This document shows positions 12,171-20,185 of a DNA stretch of 21,510 nucleotides, piece after piece. The stretch is from IMG/VR virus record IMGVR_UViG_3300017737_000103, positions 1 to 21,510 of that record; one strand, written 5' to 3'. Position numbers and translations under genes: made by a program. Within the stretch, counting starts at the first letter, position 1; the number at the start of each line of letters is the position of its first letter. The notes under the pieces were generated by a model that had not been told where the DNA came from, ran no database searches, and was given only the letters and a program-made list of their open reading frames with translations. The stretch comes from a virus.

Positions 12171-14274
12171 TTTCTATATCCCTTAAAGTAATTTTTAAAC
12201 TTCCTACTGACCTATTTACATCAGTAACCATAAATACATAATCTTCCCACCCTAATGAGCCACCAAAAGGCAGAAGGCTATCATTGTAGGCAACTAAATC
12301 ACCAACATCTAAACCTAAGTATTTAGGGTTTACAACAGTAAGATCAACAATTAAACGAGGCTCACCCACTATACTTTGATAATAGCTATAAAAATCATCG
12401 TTTTTGTTAGAAGATGCACCTGTTGGTATAGTTGGACTAACATAAGCATCTAGTGTAACTCTTTTAACATTTTCATCTGATGCTATATTATACTCTGATA
12501 GTAATGTGGCATCATTTGCAGATACAGATGTAGCACTACTTAAATACTTACCTTCAGCAGGATGTTTTTCATACTCTATATCCATCTTAGTTGTTAGGCT
12601 GTTTATAGGTGTTAATGATATATTAATATCAGACACATCATCTTTTCCTAGTGTAACACTTGCTGATGGACTATCTGGTATAAAGATGTACTGAAAATTA
12701 CCTTGTCCGTTAAATCTGCCTATAAAACCACCTTCATACTGTAGTTTTTCTAAAACATCAATTAATGGCACAGATTCTAAAATCCAATATCTAATCTGCC
12801 AATTCCTTACGCTGTTTATATTTAATCCACTACTCCAATTTGTAGGAGTACCAGAGTAAGATGTAAATCTTGTAAGTAAGTCTCTATGTGCCTCATGTAT
12901 TTCTGTAATAGCACCATTACTATTCCAACCATTATCCTTTAGTCCATTTTCACCTGTATAAGCTATATCTATATCCTTAAATGTTTCTACAGAGTCATCA
13001 AATAAAACTCTTAAATACACATCTGAAATTGATAGATCACAACTCCAAGTAAGACCACCTACTGATGACTCAGTACCTTCAGCATATACAAGTATATAAT
13101 TTGGGTAGCTTGATGTGTTTAGAAATATCCTTCCATTATTTTCTGTATCTACATTTGCTGTATGATTTCCAATTAGCACAGCATCTGTATTATCACCAGA
13201 TGGAGATTCACCCTCATACTTAACATAGACTTTTATTCTACCAGAGTTAGTAAAATTAGTAATCTTATAACTAACATAGATACGCATAGAGGTACTGTCA
13301 TCAATTATTGTTCCAAAATCTAACTGAGGCATATTTAAGTACAAATAGGATTTTAAAACTAACCCACTACTTCCAGAAATACTGAATGATTCAGTAGCAA
13401 AGGTTGAACTACTCCCATCAATAGCATTTTCATCATTAGAGAATTGTCTACCTTGTCCATTATAAGGTGAGCCAGAATCTGAATCTCTAGGCTCAAATGG
13501 ATATACATTAAAATATCTTTTCCCATTATCTCTAACCTCTGTAATGTGTCCACCTAGCTTATTAGAACTATTACTAAGTGTGCTTTCTACCTTTAAAAAA
13601 GAGTCTTTGTTTTTATTATACAAATGAGCCTCAGAGGTATTATCTGTACTTGCCTCAATAGATGTGGCAAATGCTTTTCCATCGTGCATAGTCTGAGCGA
13701 AGGGAATAGGTCTTAGTTTTTTACCTGCACCAATTCCTGCATCATTTTCTATAAAATTACCATAAGATATAGGAAAATAAATATTATCATTATCAGAGCC
13801 ACTTGTTTTTGTGGTTGGTATAGAAATTTTATCCCACGGTCTTTGAGCAACGATAGAAAGATTTATTTTTTCTTGGTTATGTGATATTTGTTCTAATCTA
13901 CCTGTATAGATTAATACACATATATCAATATCTGGGGTATCGTCTGGTTGAATAAATATTTTAACTTTTCTATTTATATATTTATTAGTGTTGTTAAATA
14001 ACTCTCTTGAAAATTCATTACCTTCAAAAGAAAAATTTGCAAGAGTTAAAGACACATTAGATGTCTTAGCTGTAGAACTCGCTAAATCAATAGACTCTCT
14101 GATTGTAGCTTTATTTAAGACACATCCTTTATAGTCTACGCTTTCAACAGTTGTGTCATAGTAACTAACACCAAAAAAATCACTAGCACTTTCATCATCA
14201 TAAAATAATTGAAATAACCAATTTTCTTTTAATATGGTTTTATTTTCAAAATAATAAGTTAAATCAAGGCTCAT
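12163..14274 (-). CDS. Large tail hub / tail-tip protein
   Basis: A 703-residue protein with the pattern expected of a siphovirus tail hub or baseplate component. Residues 1-120 are beta-rich, starting L-D-L-T-Y-Y-F-E-N-K and ending in an R-K-V-K-I-F-I strand. Residues about 120-300 include R-P-W-D and Y-F-P-I-S-Y-G, and the middle is Ser/Asn-rich with jelly-roll-like composition. The C-terminal third has V-L-E-K-L-Q-Y-E-G-G-F-I-G-R, then long strands ending in V-D-L-T-V-V-N-P-K-Y-L-G-L-D-V-G-D-L-V, a typical gp27/hub-like feature. It follows the tape measure gene (ATGA overlap), as hub proteins do. No hydrolase motif is visible, so a lysin function is not claimed. Confidence 0.75.
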   Translation of the reverse strand: MSLDLTYYFENKTILKENWLFQLFYDDESASDFFGVSYYDTTVESVDYKGCVLNKATIRESIDLASSTAKTSNVSLTLANFSFEGNEFSRELFNNTNKYINRKVKIFIQPDDTPDIDICVLIYTGRLEQISHNQEKINLSIVAQRPWDKISIPTTKTSGSDNDNIYFPISYGNFIENDAGIGAGKKLRPIPFAQTMHDGKAFATSIEASTDNTSEAHLYNKNKDSFLKVESTLSNSSNKLGGHITEVRDNGKRYFNVYPFEPRDSDSGSPYNGQGRQFSNDENAIDGSSSTFATESFSISGSSGLVLKSYLYLNMPQLDFGTIIDDSTSMRIYVSYKITNFTNSGRIKVYVKYEGESPSGDNTDAVLIGNHTANVDTENNGRIFLNTSSYPNYILVYAEGTESSVGGLTWSCDLSISDVYLRVLFDDSVETFKDIDIAYTGENGLKDNGWNSNGAITEIHEAHRDLLTRFTSYSGTPTNWSSGLNINSVRNWQIRYWILESVPLIDVLEKLQYEGGFIGRFNGQGNFQYIFIPDSPSASVTLGKDDVSDINISLTPINSLTTKMDIEYEKHPAEGKYLSSATSVSANDATLLSEYNIASDENVKRVTLDAYVSPTIPTGASSNKNDDFYSYYQSIVGEPRLIVDLTVVNPKYLGLDVGDLVAYNDSLLPFGGSLGWEDYVFMVTDVNRSVGSLKITLRDIENG

Positions 14275-15755
14275 GCAATACCCAATCTTCTGGCTCGTTC
14301 TATAGCAGGTATAATAGAATCAACTACTGTCTCATCAACTAATGGGGCAGATATATTTATTGTTATGCCACTATTTACTAAATTTTCTTGCTGTGCTTGA
14401 TTTAATATAAGTTCTCCTGCTGTAGCCATTACAGGAACAACATCGCCTTTACTTGGATTACCTTGTACTATACCACCATCTGCAAATTTTGGTACATACT
14501 GATCAAATAAAGATGTTACACCAACTGCAACTGCTGTTCCTGTTACTAACCCTGCAAGTCCTTTAGAACCGACTTCTTTAGCAACTGCTCCTGCAATAGC
14601 TTGAGCCAATGAACCTTTAATCATTGACCTAATACCAGATAAACTTGTTTGAAATCTTTCCTCTTCTGCCATCTTTGCTAATTTAGTCTGCTCGGTGTTC
14701 TCTTTATTTGCGTTTTTTATTGTATCTAATGATTTTACAACATCCTTGTTTACTTCTATTGATTCTTTACTTTTTAATAATGCATCATCTTCTGCTTTTG
14801 CTAATCTTAATTGTTCTTCTATTAGTTCTCTTAGCTTTGTTCTTTCATTATCCATAGTAGATAATGCTCTAGCTTTTTGTTCAAAAAAAGTAACTCCATT
14901 TGCGATTGCAAATTGTTGTATTTCATTATTATCTTTAGATGCCTCTGTAAATAACTCAAGTCTATCTCTTTGTAAATCAATTTGCTCATTTAAAAGAGCC
15001 ATGCTTTCTGATACTTCCTTATCAGATTCTGTTGCTTCCTTTGTTTGACTGATATAGCCTTTCCAGAAGTCTATTGTTCTTTTTATGTGAGGTGCTAAAT
15101 CTTCAAATATTGGAATAACAATCTCGCCTATCCCTTCAGCCATATCACCAAGATCGTTTTTTAACTGCTCTATAGAACCTGCATAAGTTTGTGCTTGTGC
15201 TTGTGCTTGTCCACCAAACAATTCACCCATTACTTTAACAGCCTCTCCTGCCTTCATTTGCTCAGAAGTTAAACCTCTAATTTGTGGAACTAACTCACCT
15301 AACTCCCCTGCCATACCACTAAATGTCTTTGCTGTATTTCTTACTGCTGATTCAAGACTCATACCTGTAGCCTCTGCCAAGTCCATAGCAACAGGAATAA
15401 CTTGCTGTATTTTTTCTTCAGTAAACCCTATAGATGCTAAAAACCCCATTTGTGCTATTGTAGCCTCATCTCCAAACCTAGTAGTTTTTTGTAATGCTGA
15501 TGCTTGGTCTAATAAAGCCTGTGATGTCCTACCTAATGCAAACTCTAGTTTTTTCTCTGCTTGTTCTTGAATACCTGCAAGTTCTGCTGATTTCATTATA
15601 CCATTAATAAGTCCAGAAGTACCAAAGTAAGCAACCGAGGCATTTAAAACACTTCTGCCTAGTTTCTTTATAGAACCATCTAAACCACCAATGTCTTTCC
15701 CTGCTTTTTTAGCACCTTGTGCTGATACTTTTATATTAACTTTTTGATCTGCCAT
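14271..15755 (-). CDS. Tail length tape measure protein
   Basis: A 494-residue protein: Lys/Ala-rich start, a Gly-rich stretch with A-Y-F-G-T-S-G-L-I, then long helices with TP901-type features (L-A-E-A-T-G-M-S-L-E-S-A-V-R around residues 125-138, followed by A-x-T-F-S-G-M-A-G-E-L-G). Residues 183-189 hold an A-Q repeat. A coiled-coil region spans about 240-370, a hydrophobic Ala/Gly/Val stretch about 385-415, and a Gly-rich D-G-G-I-V-x-G-x-P-S-K-G-D-V-V-P-V segment precedes the end, as in many tape measures. At about 1.5 angstroms per residue it would give a tail near 74 nm. Position after the chaperone pair and before the hub is standard. The ATG has AGGAAAAAG upstream. Confidence 0.9.
   Translation of the reverse strand: MADQKVNIKVSAQGAKKAGKDIGGLDGSIKKLGRSVLNASVAYFGTSGLINGIMKSAELAGIQEQAEKKLEFALGRTSQALLDQASALQKTTRFGDEATIAQMGFLASIGFTEEKIQQVIPVAMDLAEATGMSLESAVRNTAKTFSGMAGELGELVPQIRGLTSEQMKAGEAVKVMGELFGGQAQAQAQTYAGSIEQLKNDLGDMAEGIGEIVIPIFEDLAPHIKRTIDFWKGYISQTKEATESDKEVSESMALLNEQIDLQRDRLELFTEASKDNNEIQQFAIANGVTFFEQKARALSTMDNERTKLRELIEEQLRLAKAEDDALLKSKESIEVNKDVVKSLDTIKNANKENTEQTKLAKMAEEERFQTSLSGIRSMIKGSLAQAIAGAVAKEVGSKGLAGLVTGTAVAVGVTSLFDQYVPKFADGGIVQGNPSKGDVVPVMATAGELILNQAQQENLVNSGITINISAPLVDETVVDSIIPAIERARRLGIA
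15190..15210 (-). repeat. Hexanucleotide microsatellite in the tape measure gene
   Basis: The 6-base unit TGTGCT (plus-strand reading) is repeated three and a half times in a row and encodes alternating Gln-Ala residues (about 183-189 of the tape measure protein). Copy-number change by slippage would add or remove two residues without a frameshift, and so could alter tail length slightly. Confidence 0.7.
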
Positions 15756-16143
15756 CTTTTTCCTGTTTGTGTCTTATTACTGATGCGAGTTCATTCTTAA
15801 TGATTGTAAAATAATCCAACTTTGTTGCATCAGTTTTATTAAGTGTTTTTCCAAGTGGAATATTATAGTCTTTGACATAGTGATATTCATTGATAATAGC
15901 AAAAAGATGTTCATCCAATACATATTTAGGATTAGCAAATAATGGCACAAGATAATATAACTCCTGCCCAAGAGTTCGCTTTGGATCATGTGCATCAACG
16001 ACATCTTTAACTGTTTCCCAAATATCATCTATAGTATTATAATCCCTTGTTTCTCGAGTGATGGGGTTCAAGCATGAGTAGGGGAGGATTAAGTTCTCGT
16101 GTGAGTCTGGCTGTAAAAACCAGAACCACACAGCATAACTCAA
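15736..16143 (-). CDS. Tail assembly chaperone, second part (likely made by -1 frameshift)
   Basis: A 135-residue frame in the -1 frame relative to the preceding 94-residue gene. No ATG is available at its head; the only candidate is a TTG (16143) overlapping the TGA of the upstream gene, without a well-placed ribosome binding site. The frame is open upstream as far as the A8 run (16155-16162). A -1 shift there would give a fusion of about 229 residues, like gpG-gpGT of lambda. The product is rich in Tyr, Leu and Asp with a W-F-W-F-L start and a long helical C-terminus. It lies between tail tube and tape measure genes, the fixed place of tail assembly chaperones. It overlaps the tape measure start by 20 bases. 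Confidence 0.78.
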   Translation of the reverse strand: MSYAVWFWFLQPDSHENLILPYSCLNPITRETRDYNTIDDIWETVKDVVDAHDPKRTLGQELYYLVPLFANPKYVLDEHLFAIINEYHYVKDYNIPLGKTLNKTDATKLDYFTIIKNELASVIRHKQEKDGRSKS

Positions 16144-16163
16144 ACCCCATCGGATTTTTTTTG
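16099..16163 (-). other. Programmed -1 ribosomal frameshift site with downstream stem-loop
   Basis: Minus-strand mRNA reads CAA AAA AAA TCC in the zero frame, so the heptamer A-AAA-AAA (16161-16155) is a perfect slippery site. After slipping back one base the frame continues as AUC CGA UGG GGU UUG into the second chaperone ORF. Twenty-three bases further on, GUGUG/CACAC and UCUGG/CCAGA arms (16131-16099) can form a stem with a wobble and one mismatch around a 9-base loop. That distance is longer than usual for a stimulator. Confidence 0.8.
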
Positions 16164-16424
16164 GTTATCACTCAGACCTAAATACTCACTCATTATATTA
16201 GTAAGTATCTTTAACTGCACATCATAAGCATATTCTTTAAGTGCTGTATCTGGGTTGTTAAAGGCAATCTCTGCTGTATGTCCTAATAATAGATTAAATG
16301 CCTTCTGTGAGACATTATCCGTTCCATTAGCATATACATCTGCAAACTCACCCTGTAATCCTAACCTATCAACATAATTAACAGGTTTTATCTGAATGAT
16401 ATTACCATCTACTTCTATTTTCAT
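16140..16424 (-). CDS. Tail assembly chaperone, first part (gpG-like)
   Basis: A 94-residue acidic protein with a short beta start (M-K-I-E-V-D-G-N-I-I-Q-I-K-P) and a helical body containing Tyr-, Leu- and Asp-rich stretches. Size, position between tail tube and tape measure, and the slippery A-run near its 3' end identify it as the gpG-like chaperone that coats the tape measure protein during tail assembly. The ATG at 16424 is preceded by a strong GGGGGAGG. Ribosomes that do not slip stop at TGA four codons after the A-run. Its sequence shows no further family signature. Confidence 0.8.
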   Translation of the reverse strand: MKIEVDGNIIQIKPVNYVDRLGLQGEFADVYANGTDNVSQKAFNLLLGHTAEIAFNNPDTALKEYAYDVQLKILTNIMSEYLGLSDNQKKSDGV

Positions 16425-16439
16425 TTCCTCCCCCTTTTA

Positions 16440-17462
16440 CTAACAGCTTACTTCAAATAGTGCTGTGCTAGAACCAATTCCTGCACCTACAGCCTTAACA
16501 GATGCGTTTAGCATCATTAAACCTGCATCACTAAAACTAACATCAGTAAGGACTGAACTAGCAAACTTAAACTCAAATTGACCATTAGATGGTGTAGCAT
16601 CTGCACCCATTAAAGTAGCACCTTCAGATGATCCTGTTACTTGGTCATTAAAGTTTTCAAACATTGGTGCAGTATTACTATCATACACACAAGTAAACTC
16701 TGCTGTTGCACTTATTTCACCTGCCCTTGTTACACTTTCAAACCCTGTTGCTGTAAGACCTACAAACTCAACATCATTTGTAATGTTTAAACTAAAAGAT
16801 GAAAGTATTACATCAGCGTGACCTGCTATTATTCTGTCATCAGCATCCCAATTACTCATATAGTAGTTATTAGCAGTAATTGCTGTATCTATTGTAGTAG
16901 TAGAACCTGTTAAATCTGATGCCAGACTGCCTGTCTTAAAAGTAGCAGAGAACTTTATTCTGCCCCCTTCTGTATTTGCATCACCATTAAAACTGAGAGC
17001 AGTACATAAAACATCTTTAAAAGCTAAATCTGCATTAGTTCCATAAGCTGACTTGTAGATTACAGATAAAAGCTGTTGATCTGTTTGGTCTACAGTTGCT
17101 GATGTTAATGTGCTTGTTCCTGCATTACTTGCAACAGAATAAGGTACACTAGCATCACCTGTTATATTACTAAGTAATAAATCAAGTCCTTCAGTTGTTG
17201 CTGTTCCAGATACACTAAACTCTTTTACAGAGCCTTTAATATCTTGAAAAAAGTCTGTAGCCTGTAAGATACGACTTCCAGAGCGATGCTCTAATCCTTG
17301 ATTAACATTTAAAGATGGAGAACCGATAGAATCCACATCTAGAGCAATATATGGGTTATCTGGTGAACCACCACTATTAGGGTTTAATGTTCCCCAATCA
17401 TCTTGCTCTGCAATCAGAAACGAGAATTGTTTTGGAGAAAAAGCCTGTGTTGCTATAGCCAT
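16440..17462 (-). CDS. Major tail protein (tail tube subunit)
   Basis: A 340-residue protein, Ser/Thr/Ala/Gly-rich and beta-type, with few Cys. The start (F-S-P-K-Q-F-S-F-L-I-A-E-Q-D-D-W-G) and a later E-H-R-S-G-S-R-I-L segment match the style of phage tail tube proteins, whose subunits stack as hexameric rings around the tape measure. Immunoglobulin-like strands are suggested toward the C-terminus (A-E-F-T-C-V-Y-D, then F-E-F-K-F-A-S). It precedes the chaperone pair. The gene begins one base inside the end of the upstream gene (TAATG). High structural-gene codon regularity and length support the call; a decorated tube protein is possible given the size. Confidence 0.85.
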   Translation of the reverse strand: MAIATQAFSPKQFSFLIAEQDDWGTLNPNSGGSPDNPYIALDVDSIGSPSLNVNQGLEHRSGSRILQATDFFQDIKGSVKEFSVSGTATTEGLDLLLSNITGDASVPYSVASNAGTSTLTSATVDQTDQQLLSVIYKSAYGTNADLAFKDVLCTALSFNGDANTEGGRIKFSATFKTGSLASDLTGSTTTIDTAITANNYYMSNWDADDRIIAGHADVILSSFSLNITNDVEFVGLTATGFESVTRAGEISATAEFTCVYDSNTAPMFENFNDQVTGSSEGATLMGADATPSNGQFEFKFASSVLTDVSFSDAGLMMLNASVKAVGAGIGSSTALFEVSC

Positions 17463-17653
17463 TATTTCTTATCCTTTTTTTTAGGTTTTAATTTTACTTC
17501 TTTAACATATTTTTCAGCTTTTTTCGAAATCCGTTCAACTTCTACCTCTTCACCATCATTAAGCTGTTTTACAACTTCTGGATCATAAGCACCTTTATTA
17601 AAACAGATACCTAAAGCATCTCTAATAGGTTCTTTTATTAATTTAATCTTCAA
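17462..17653 (-). CDS. Small Lys-rich protein in the neck/tail block, 63 residues
   Basis: A small basic protein: a short beta start (K-I-K-L-I-K-E-P-I-R), a G-x-C-F-N-K-G-A-Y segment, and a tail dominated by Lys (about a third of the last 20 residues). The Y-D-P-E-V-V-K-Q-L-N-D-G-E-E-V-E-V part resembles short adaptor-like peptides of phage structural operons. It overlaps both neighbours (4 bases upstream, 1 base downstream). No family is recognised; it may be a head-tail joining accessory protein. Confidence 0.65.
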   Translation of the reverse strand: MKIKLIKEPIRDALGICFNKGAYDPEVVKQLNDGEEVEVERISKKAEKYVKEVKLKPKKKDKK

Positions 17654-18069
17654 TTTGTTACCTCATATCCTATACAACTAAAAGTAATTAACGCTCTAAC
17701 TTTGGTTTCATCTTCTTCATCTCTTTCATATTCAACAGATTCAACCTCACCACCAGACCAGACTGCATTATTGTTAGCATTATTATCTGGTGCAAATAAG
17801 CGTTTAATATGTTCTGCTACATTTGCGACCTGTTTAAAGGTGTTTTCTGTGTAATTGCCACCAGATGTAAGCTCATACGATATTAAGACTGTGTACTGCC
17901 TATTCTGCCCATTTGTGAGTATCTCTAGTAGATTGTCGCTGATAGGTTCTATATATACAGAATGGTTTCCTTGATGTGAGTCCATATAGATTGGCAAAGC
18001 CATCTCTTTCGCCACAATGTGATGAATTTGGTCTACTACTTCAAATATTCTATTAGAATAGTCTATCAT
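17650..18069 (-). CDS. Tail terminator / tail completion-like protein
   Basis: A 139-residue mixed alpha/beta protein. It has an N-terminal helix (I-F-E-V-V-D-Q-I-H-H-I-V), strands such as Q-Y-T-V-L-I-S-Y-E-L-T, a helix with V-A-N-V-A-E-H-I-K-R-L-F, and a final A-L-I-T-F-S-C-I-G-Y-E-V strand. The helix-strands-helix-strand layout and the place between connector and tail tube genes match tail terminator proteins (lambda gpU / HK97 gp10-like neck proteins). The identification is by layout and position only. It overlaps the upstream gene by four bases (ATGA). Confidence 0.6.
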   Translation of the reverse strand: MIDYSNRIFEVVDQIHHIVAKEMALPIYMDSHQGNHSVYIEPISDNLLEILTNGQNRQYTVLISYELTSGGNYTENTFKQVANVAEHIKRLFAPDNNANNNAVWSGGEVESVEYERDEEDETKVRALITFSCIGYEVTN

Positions 18070-19052
18070 ATTCGTTCTATATAAGCTGTTTTAATTGGTG
18101 TATCACTTTGCCCTATCTCTCCAGATATTTCCATTTCCCAAGTATCATTTAAGGTAAGTACACCTGCTGAAAAGCGTACATACATACCCCTACCGACATG
18201 ATCCCATCCACCTGTTACTATTTCATCTTCTACCATTTCATCTACTTGTAAACCTTCTGAACTACTTCCAAAAGTAGAGTATTTAATTGTGGATTCTGTT
18301 CCTCTGGTTAGTGTACCTGCTGTTGTGATTTTTATCTTAATTAAATCCCACCTAGCTGTAGGTCTACCACGCACATCAACAATATCTGAGGTTGTAGAAC
18401 CATTTACTGATACCCTTCTTACAATCCCTTTATTCTTTTGTAAGGATTCTTGTTGGCTTATGCTTATCTCACCTCTGCGAATTAAGTCTAACCAACCTGT
18501 TCCTTCTGGGTTAGATACCTTACTAGCTAATCTTTCAGATAGTTCATCATCATAAGGTGCAGTAATAAAGGATGCAACCATGTGTGCTGTACTCATTACA
18601 ATTATTTCTGGGTAATCATTCCCTGTTGCTGATGCACTTCCTACTCCCTTGCGTGGGTAGATAGGCATCCCTGCCATACTTCTAACAAAATCACTCGCCC
18701 TTGAGATGTTTTTATTAAGGTTAGCATCTTGATCCTCACCGAACTCCCAGACACTTCCATTAAGTGTATTTGCACTCCCACCACCTATATAATACTCTAG
18801 TCTTGAATCAGCCTCTACATATCTCCATTGATTATCTGATGAAGGCTGTGAGCCATGTTCAGCACCTAAGTCCTGCCCATCTTTAAACAGTACAGAATAC
18901 CCAGAACCTGCTGAGTAGTGATAAAATAAGTGTGATGTGCCACTAGCCACCCAATTAGGTGATAGTATAGATCGTTGCGAATATTTTGCCATCTCTGGTA
19001 AAACTTGAGCAACATCAGACTGTGAACAATATGATGCTTCGTAAGTACTCAT
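18066..19052 (-). CDS. Neck/head-tail connector-like protein with extra C-terminal domain
   Basis: A 328-residue protein. The N-terminus has the look of head-tail adaptor proteins of the gp6/gp36 (DUF1320-like) type: Y-C-S-Q-S-D-V-A-Q-V-L-P, and at 130-175 a helical part with A-S-D-F-V-R-S-M-A, then a T-A-H-M-V-A-S helix and W-L-D-L-I-R-R-G-E. Between the two, about residues 30-115, is a Gly/Ser-rich beta insertion, and the C-terminal 120 residues form another beta domain. This is longer than the usual 130-170 residues for the family, so it seems to carry decoration domains. GAGG lies just before the ATG. Position ahead of the tail terminator-like gene agrees. Confidence 0.65.
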   Translation of the reverse strand: MSTYEASYCSQSDVAQVLPEMAKYSQRSILSPNWVASGTSHLFYHYSAGSGYSVLFKDGQDLGAEHGSQPSSDNQWRYVEADSRLEYYIGGGSANTLNGSVWEFGEDQDANLNKNISRASDFVRSMAGMPIYPRKGVGSASATGNDYPEIIVMSTAHMVASFITAPYDDELSERLASKVSNPEGTGWLDLIRRGEISISQQESLQKNKGIVRRVSVNGSTTSDIVDVRGRPTARWDLIKIKITTAGTLTRGTESTIKYSTFGSSSEGLQVDEMVEDEIVTGGWDHVGRGMYVRFSAGVLTLNDTWEMEISGEIGQSDTPIKTAYIERI

Positions 19053-19274
19053 TTAAGCCTCGTTATGGTTAAAGTCTAAAACTTCAAACTCTGCTAAGTT
19101 CTGCAACCTATAAATAAGTTCAGCAACCTCGCCTGTAGTCCTAGAGCTTGGTGATATTAAATCTGTTAATGATAATTTTCTAGCGAGTCCGATACACTTG
19201 TTTAAACTTTCAAATGTACCTAATAACTCTAATTCTTCGTTTACTACCTGCATATATTTAGAATTTTTATCCAT
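19053..19274 (-). CDS. Hypothetical protein, 73 residues
   Basis: A mostly helical, acidic small protein. The start (Y-M-Q-V-V-N-E-E-L-E-L-L-G) is followed by L-N-K-C-I-G-L-A-R-K-L and L-I-Y-R-L-Q-N-L-A-E-F-E-V-L-D. Its ATG overlaps the end of the metallophosphoesterase gene by 8 bases and GGGGAG lies upstream. It sits between that enzyme and the connector gene. No family is recognised. Confidence 0.65.
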   Translation of the reverse strand: MDKNSKYMQVVNEELELLGTFESLNKCIGLARKLSLTDLISPSSRTTGEVAELIYRLQNLAEFEVLDFNHNEA

Positions 19275-20028
19275 TTATTGTCTCTCCCCATACTGTTGCT
19301 TGTCCTTTTACTATTTCAATCGTTTCTACTTGAAAGTTGCCTCTAGGTTTGTCAAACCATGTAACAATACCAAAAGCATGATTCCAATTATGTAAACGAC
19401 CTCTGAGCCATTTGTTTTTTTCTGCACTCATATCTTTTAAACAACCCATTGACCATGCTCCAATCGTTCCAGAATCCAATTTAGTAAGTGAATGTCTTTG
19501 TATGTCGTGAGTATGTCCATATATAATGTTACTTCCATAAGCCTCAAGATGCTTTTTTGCATGGTATGTTGTAGCGTATGCCCCATGTATAAAGTTTACT
19601 TTCCCAATCTTTAAAGGTTTGTTGTAAGGCAGGTATTTATATCCTCTTTCATCCCATTTACAGGCTTTTCTAAAGGTGTAGTCCTTCATATAAGGGTATC
19701 TTTCAACAAAACTATCAAGCCATTCATCATGATTTCCTGCACATAAGTACCTTTCATTGCAATCAATCTTATCTAATACTCTATCAAACTGATCTAAACC
19801 TTCATTGATTTGTTTTATTTCTTCATTTATCAAAGGTAATTGATATTCTAAATCTGGCAACTTTTTACCTTTGTATTTCCACATAGATACAGATTCCCAC
19901 TCACCACAATCACCTAAGTTTATAAAGATGTCTGGTTTTATAAGTTCTAAGGCTTGTAAAACAACATTTACAGCACTCTGGTCGTGTATTGGAAAGTGTT
20001 GGTCTGGAATTACTACTGCTCTTTTCAA
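19267..20028 (-). CDS. Metallophosphoesterase (calcineurin-like)
   Basis: A 253-residue enzyme with all core motifs of the calcineurin-like fold: D-Q-H (Asp9, His11), G-D (39-40), G-N-H-D (98-101), His148 in F-I-H-G, and G-H-T-H (171-174). These bind two metal ions and hydrolyse phosphate esters. Substrates in this family range from nucleotides to DNA ends and proteins, so I do not name one. The start is TTG at 20028 with AGGAG seven bases upstream; no ATG in the frame is as well placed. It sits among lysis and neck genes, an odd place for a metabolic enzyme, which suggests a role in particle maturation or nucleic-acid processing late in infection. Confidence 0.9.
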   Translation of the reverse strand: MKRAVVIPDQHFPIHDQSAVNVVLQALELIKPDIFINLGDCGEWESVSMWKYKGKKLPDLEYQLPLINEEIKQINEGLDQFDRVLDKIDCNERYLCAGNHDEWLDSFVERYPYMKDYTFRKACKWDERGYKYLPYNKPLKIGKVNFIHGAYATTYHAKKHLEAYGSNIIYGHTHDIQRHSLTKLDSGTIGAWSMGCLKDMSAEKNKWLRGRLHNWNHAFGIVTWFDKPRGNFQVETIEIVKGQATVWGETING

Positions 20029-20032
20029 AAAA

Positions 20033-20185
20033 CTATCTCCTACCCCATCGTTTTTTAGGTTTTTTAGGACATTTACTTAAAAGTTCTATCCTATTTTCAT
20101 TTTTAGCTATTCCACAATAACTAAAATCTTGTTCTTTTGTTGCAAAGGCACACATTCGGTCTATCTTTATGCAGTTATCAAACAA
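20033..20185 (-). CDS. Cys-rich basic protein, 50 residues
   Basis: The frame begins with TTG directly after the stop of the endolysin gene (an ATG at 20155 is an alternative that would lose the first Cys). It has four Cys (5, 12, 24, 39) in the setting N-C-I-K-I-D-R-M-C-A-F-A and Y-C-G-I-A, then S-K-C-P-K-K-P-K-K-R-W-G-R-R. The four Cys could hold one zinc ion and the basic tail could bind nucleic acid. I have an impression of similar small proteins in other phages but no family name. It stops four bases before the metallophosphoesterase TTG, whose ribosome binding site lies in its last codons. Confidence 0.6.
   Translation of the reverse strand: MFDNCIKIDRMCAFATKEQDFSYCGIAKNENRIELLSKCPKKPKKRWGRR

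Noticed and set aside
13359-13553. Extra minus-strand frame inside the large tail hub gene
   Set aside because: Out of frame with the hub, with Met/Leu/Ile-rich shadow composition and no start signal.
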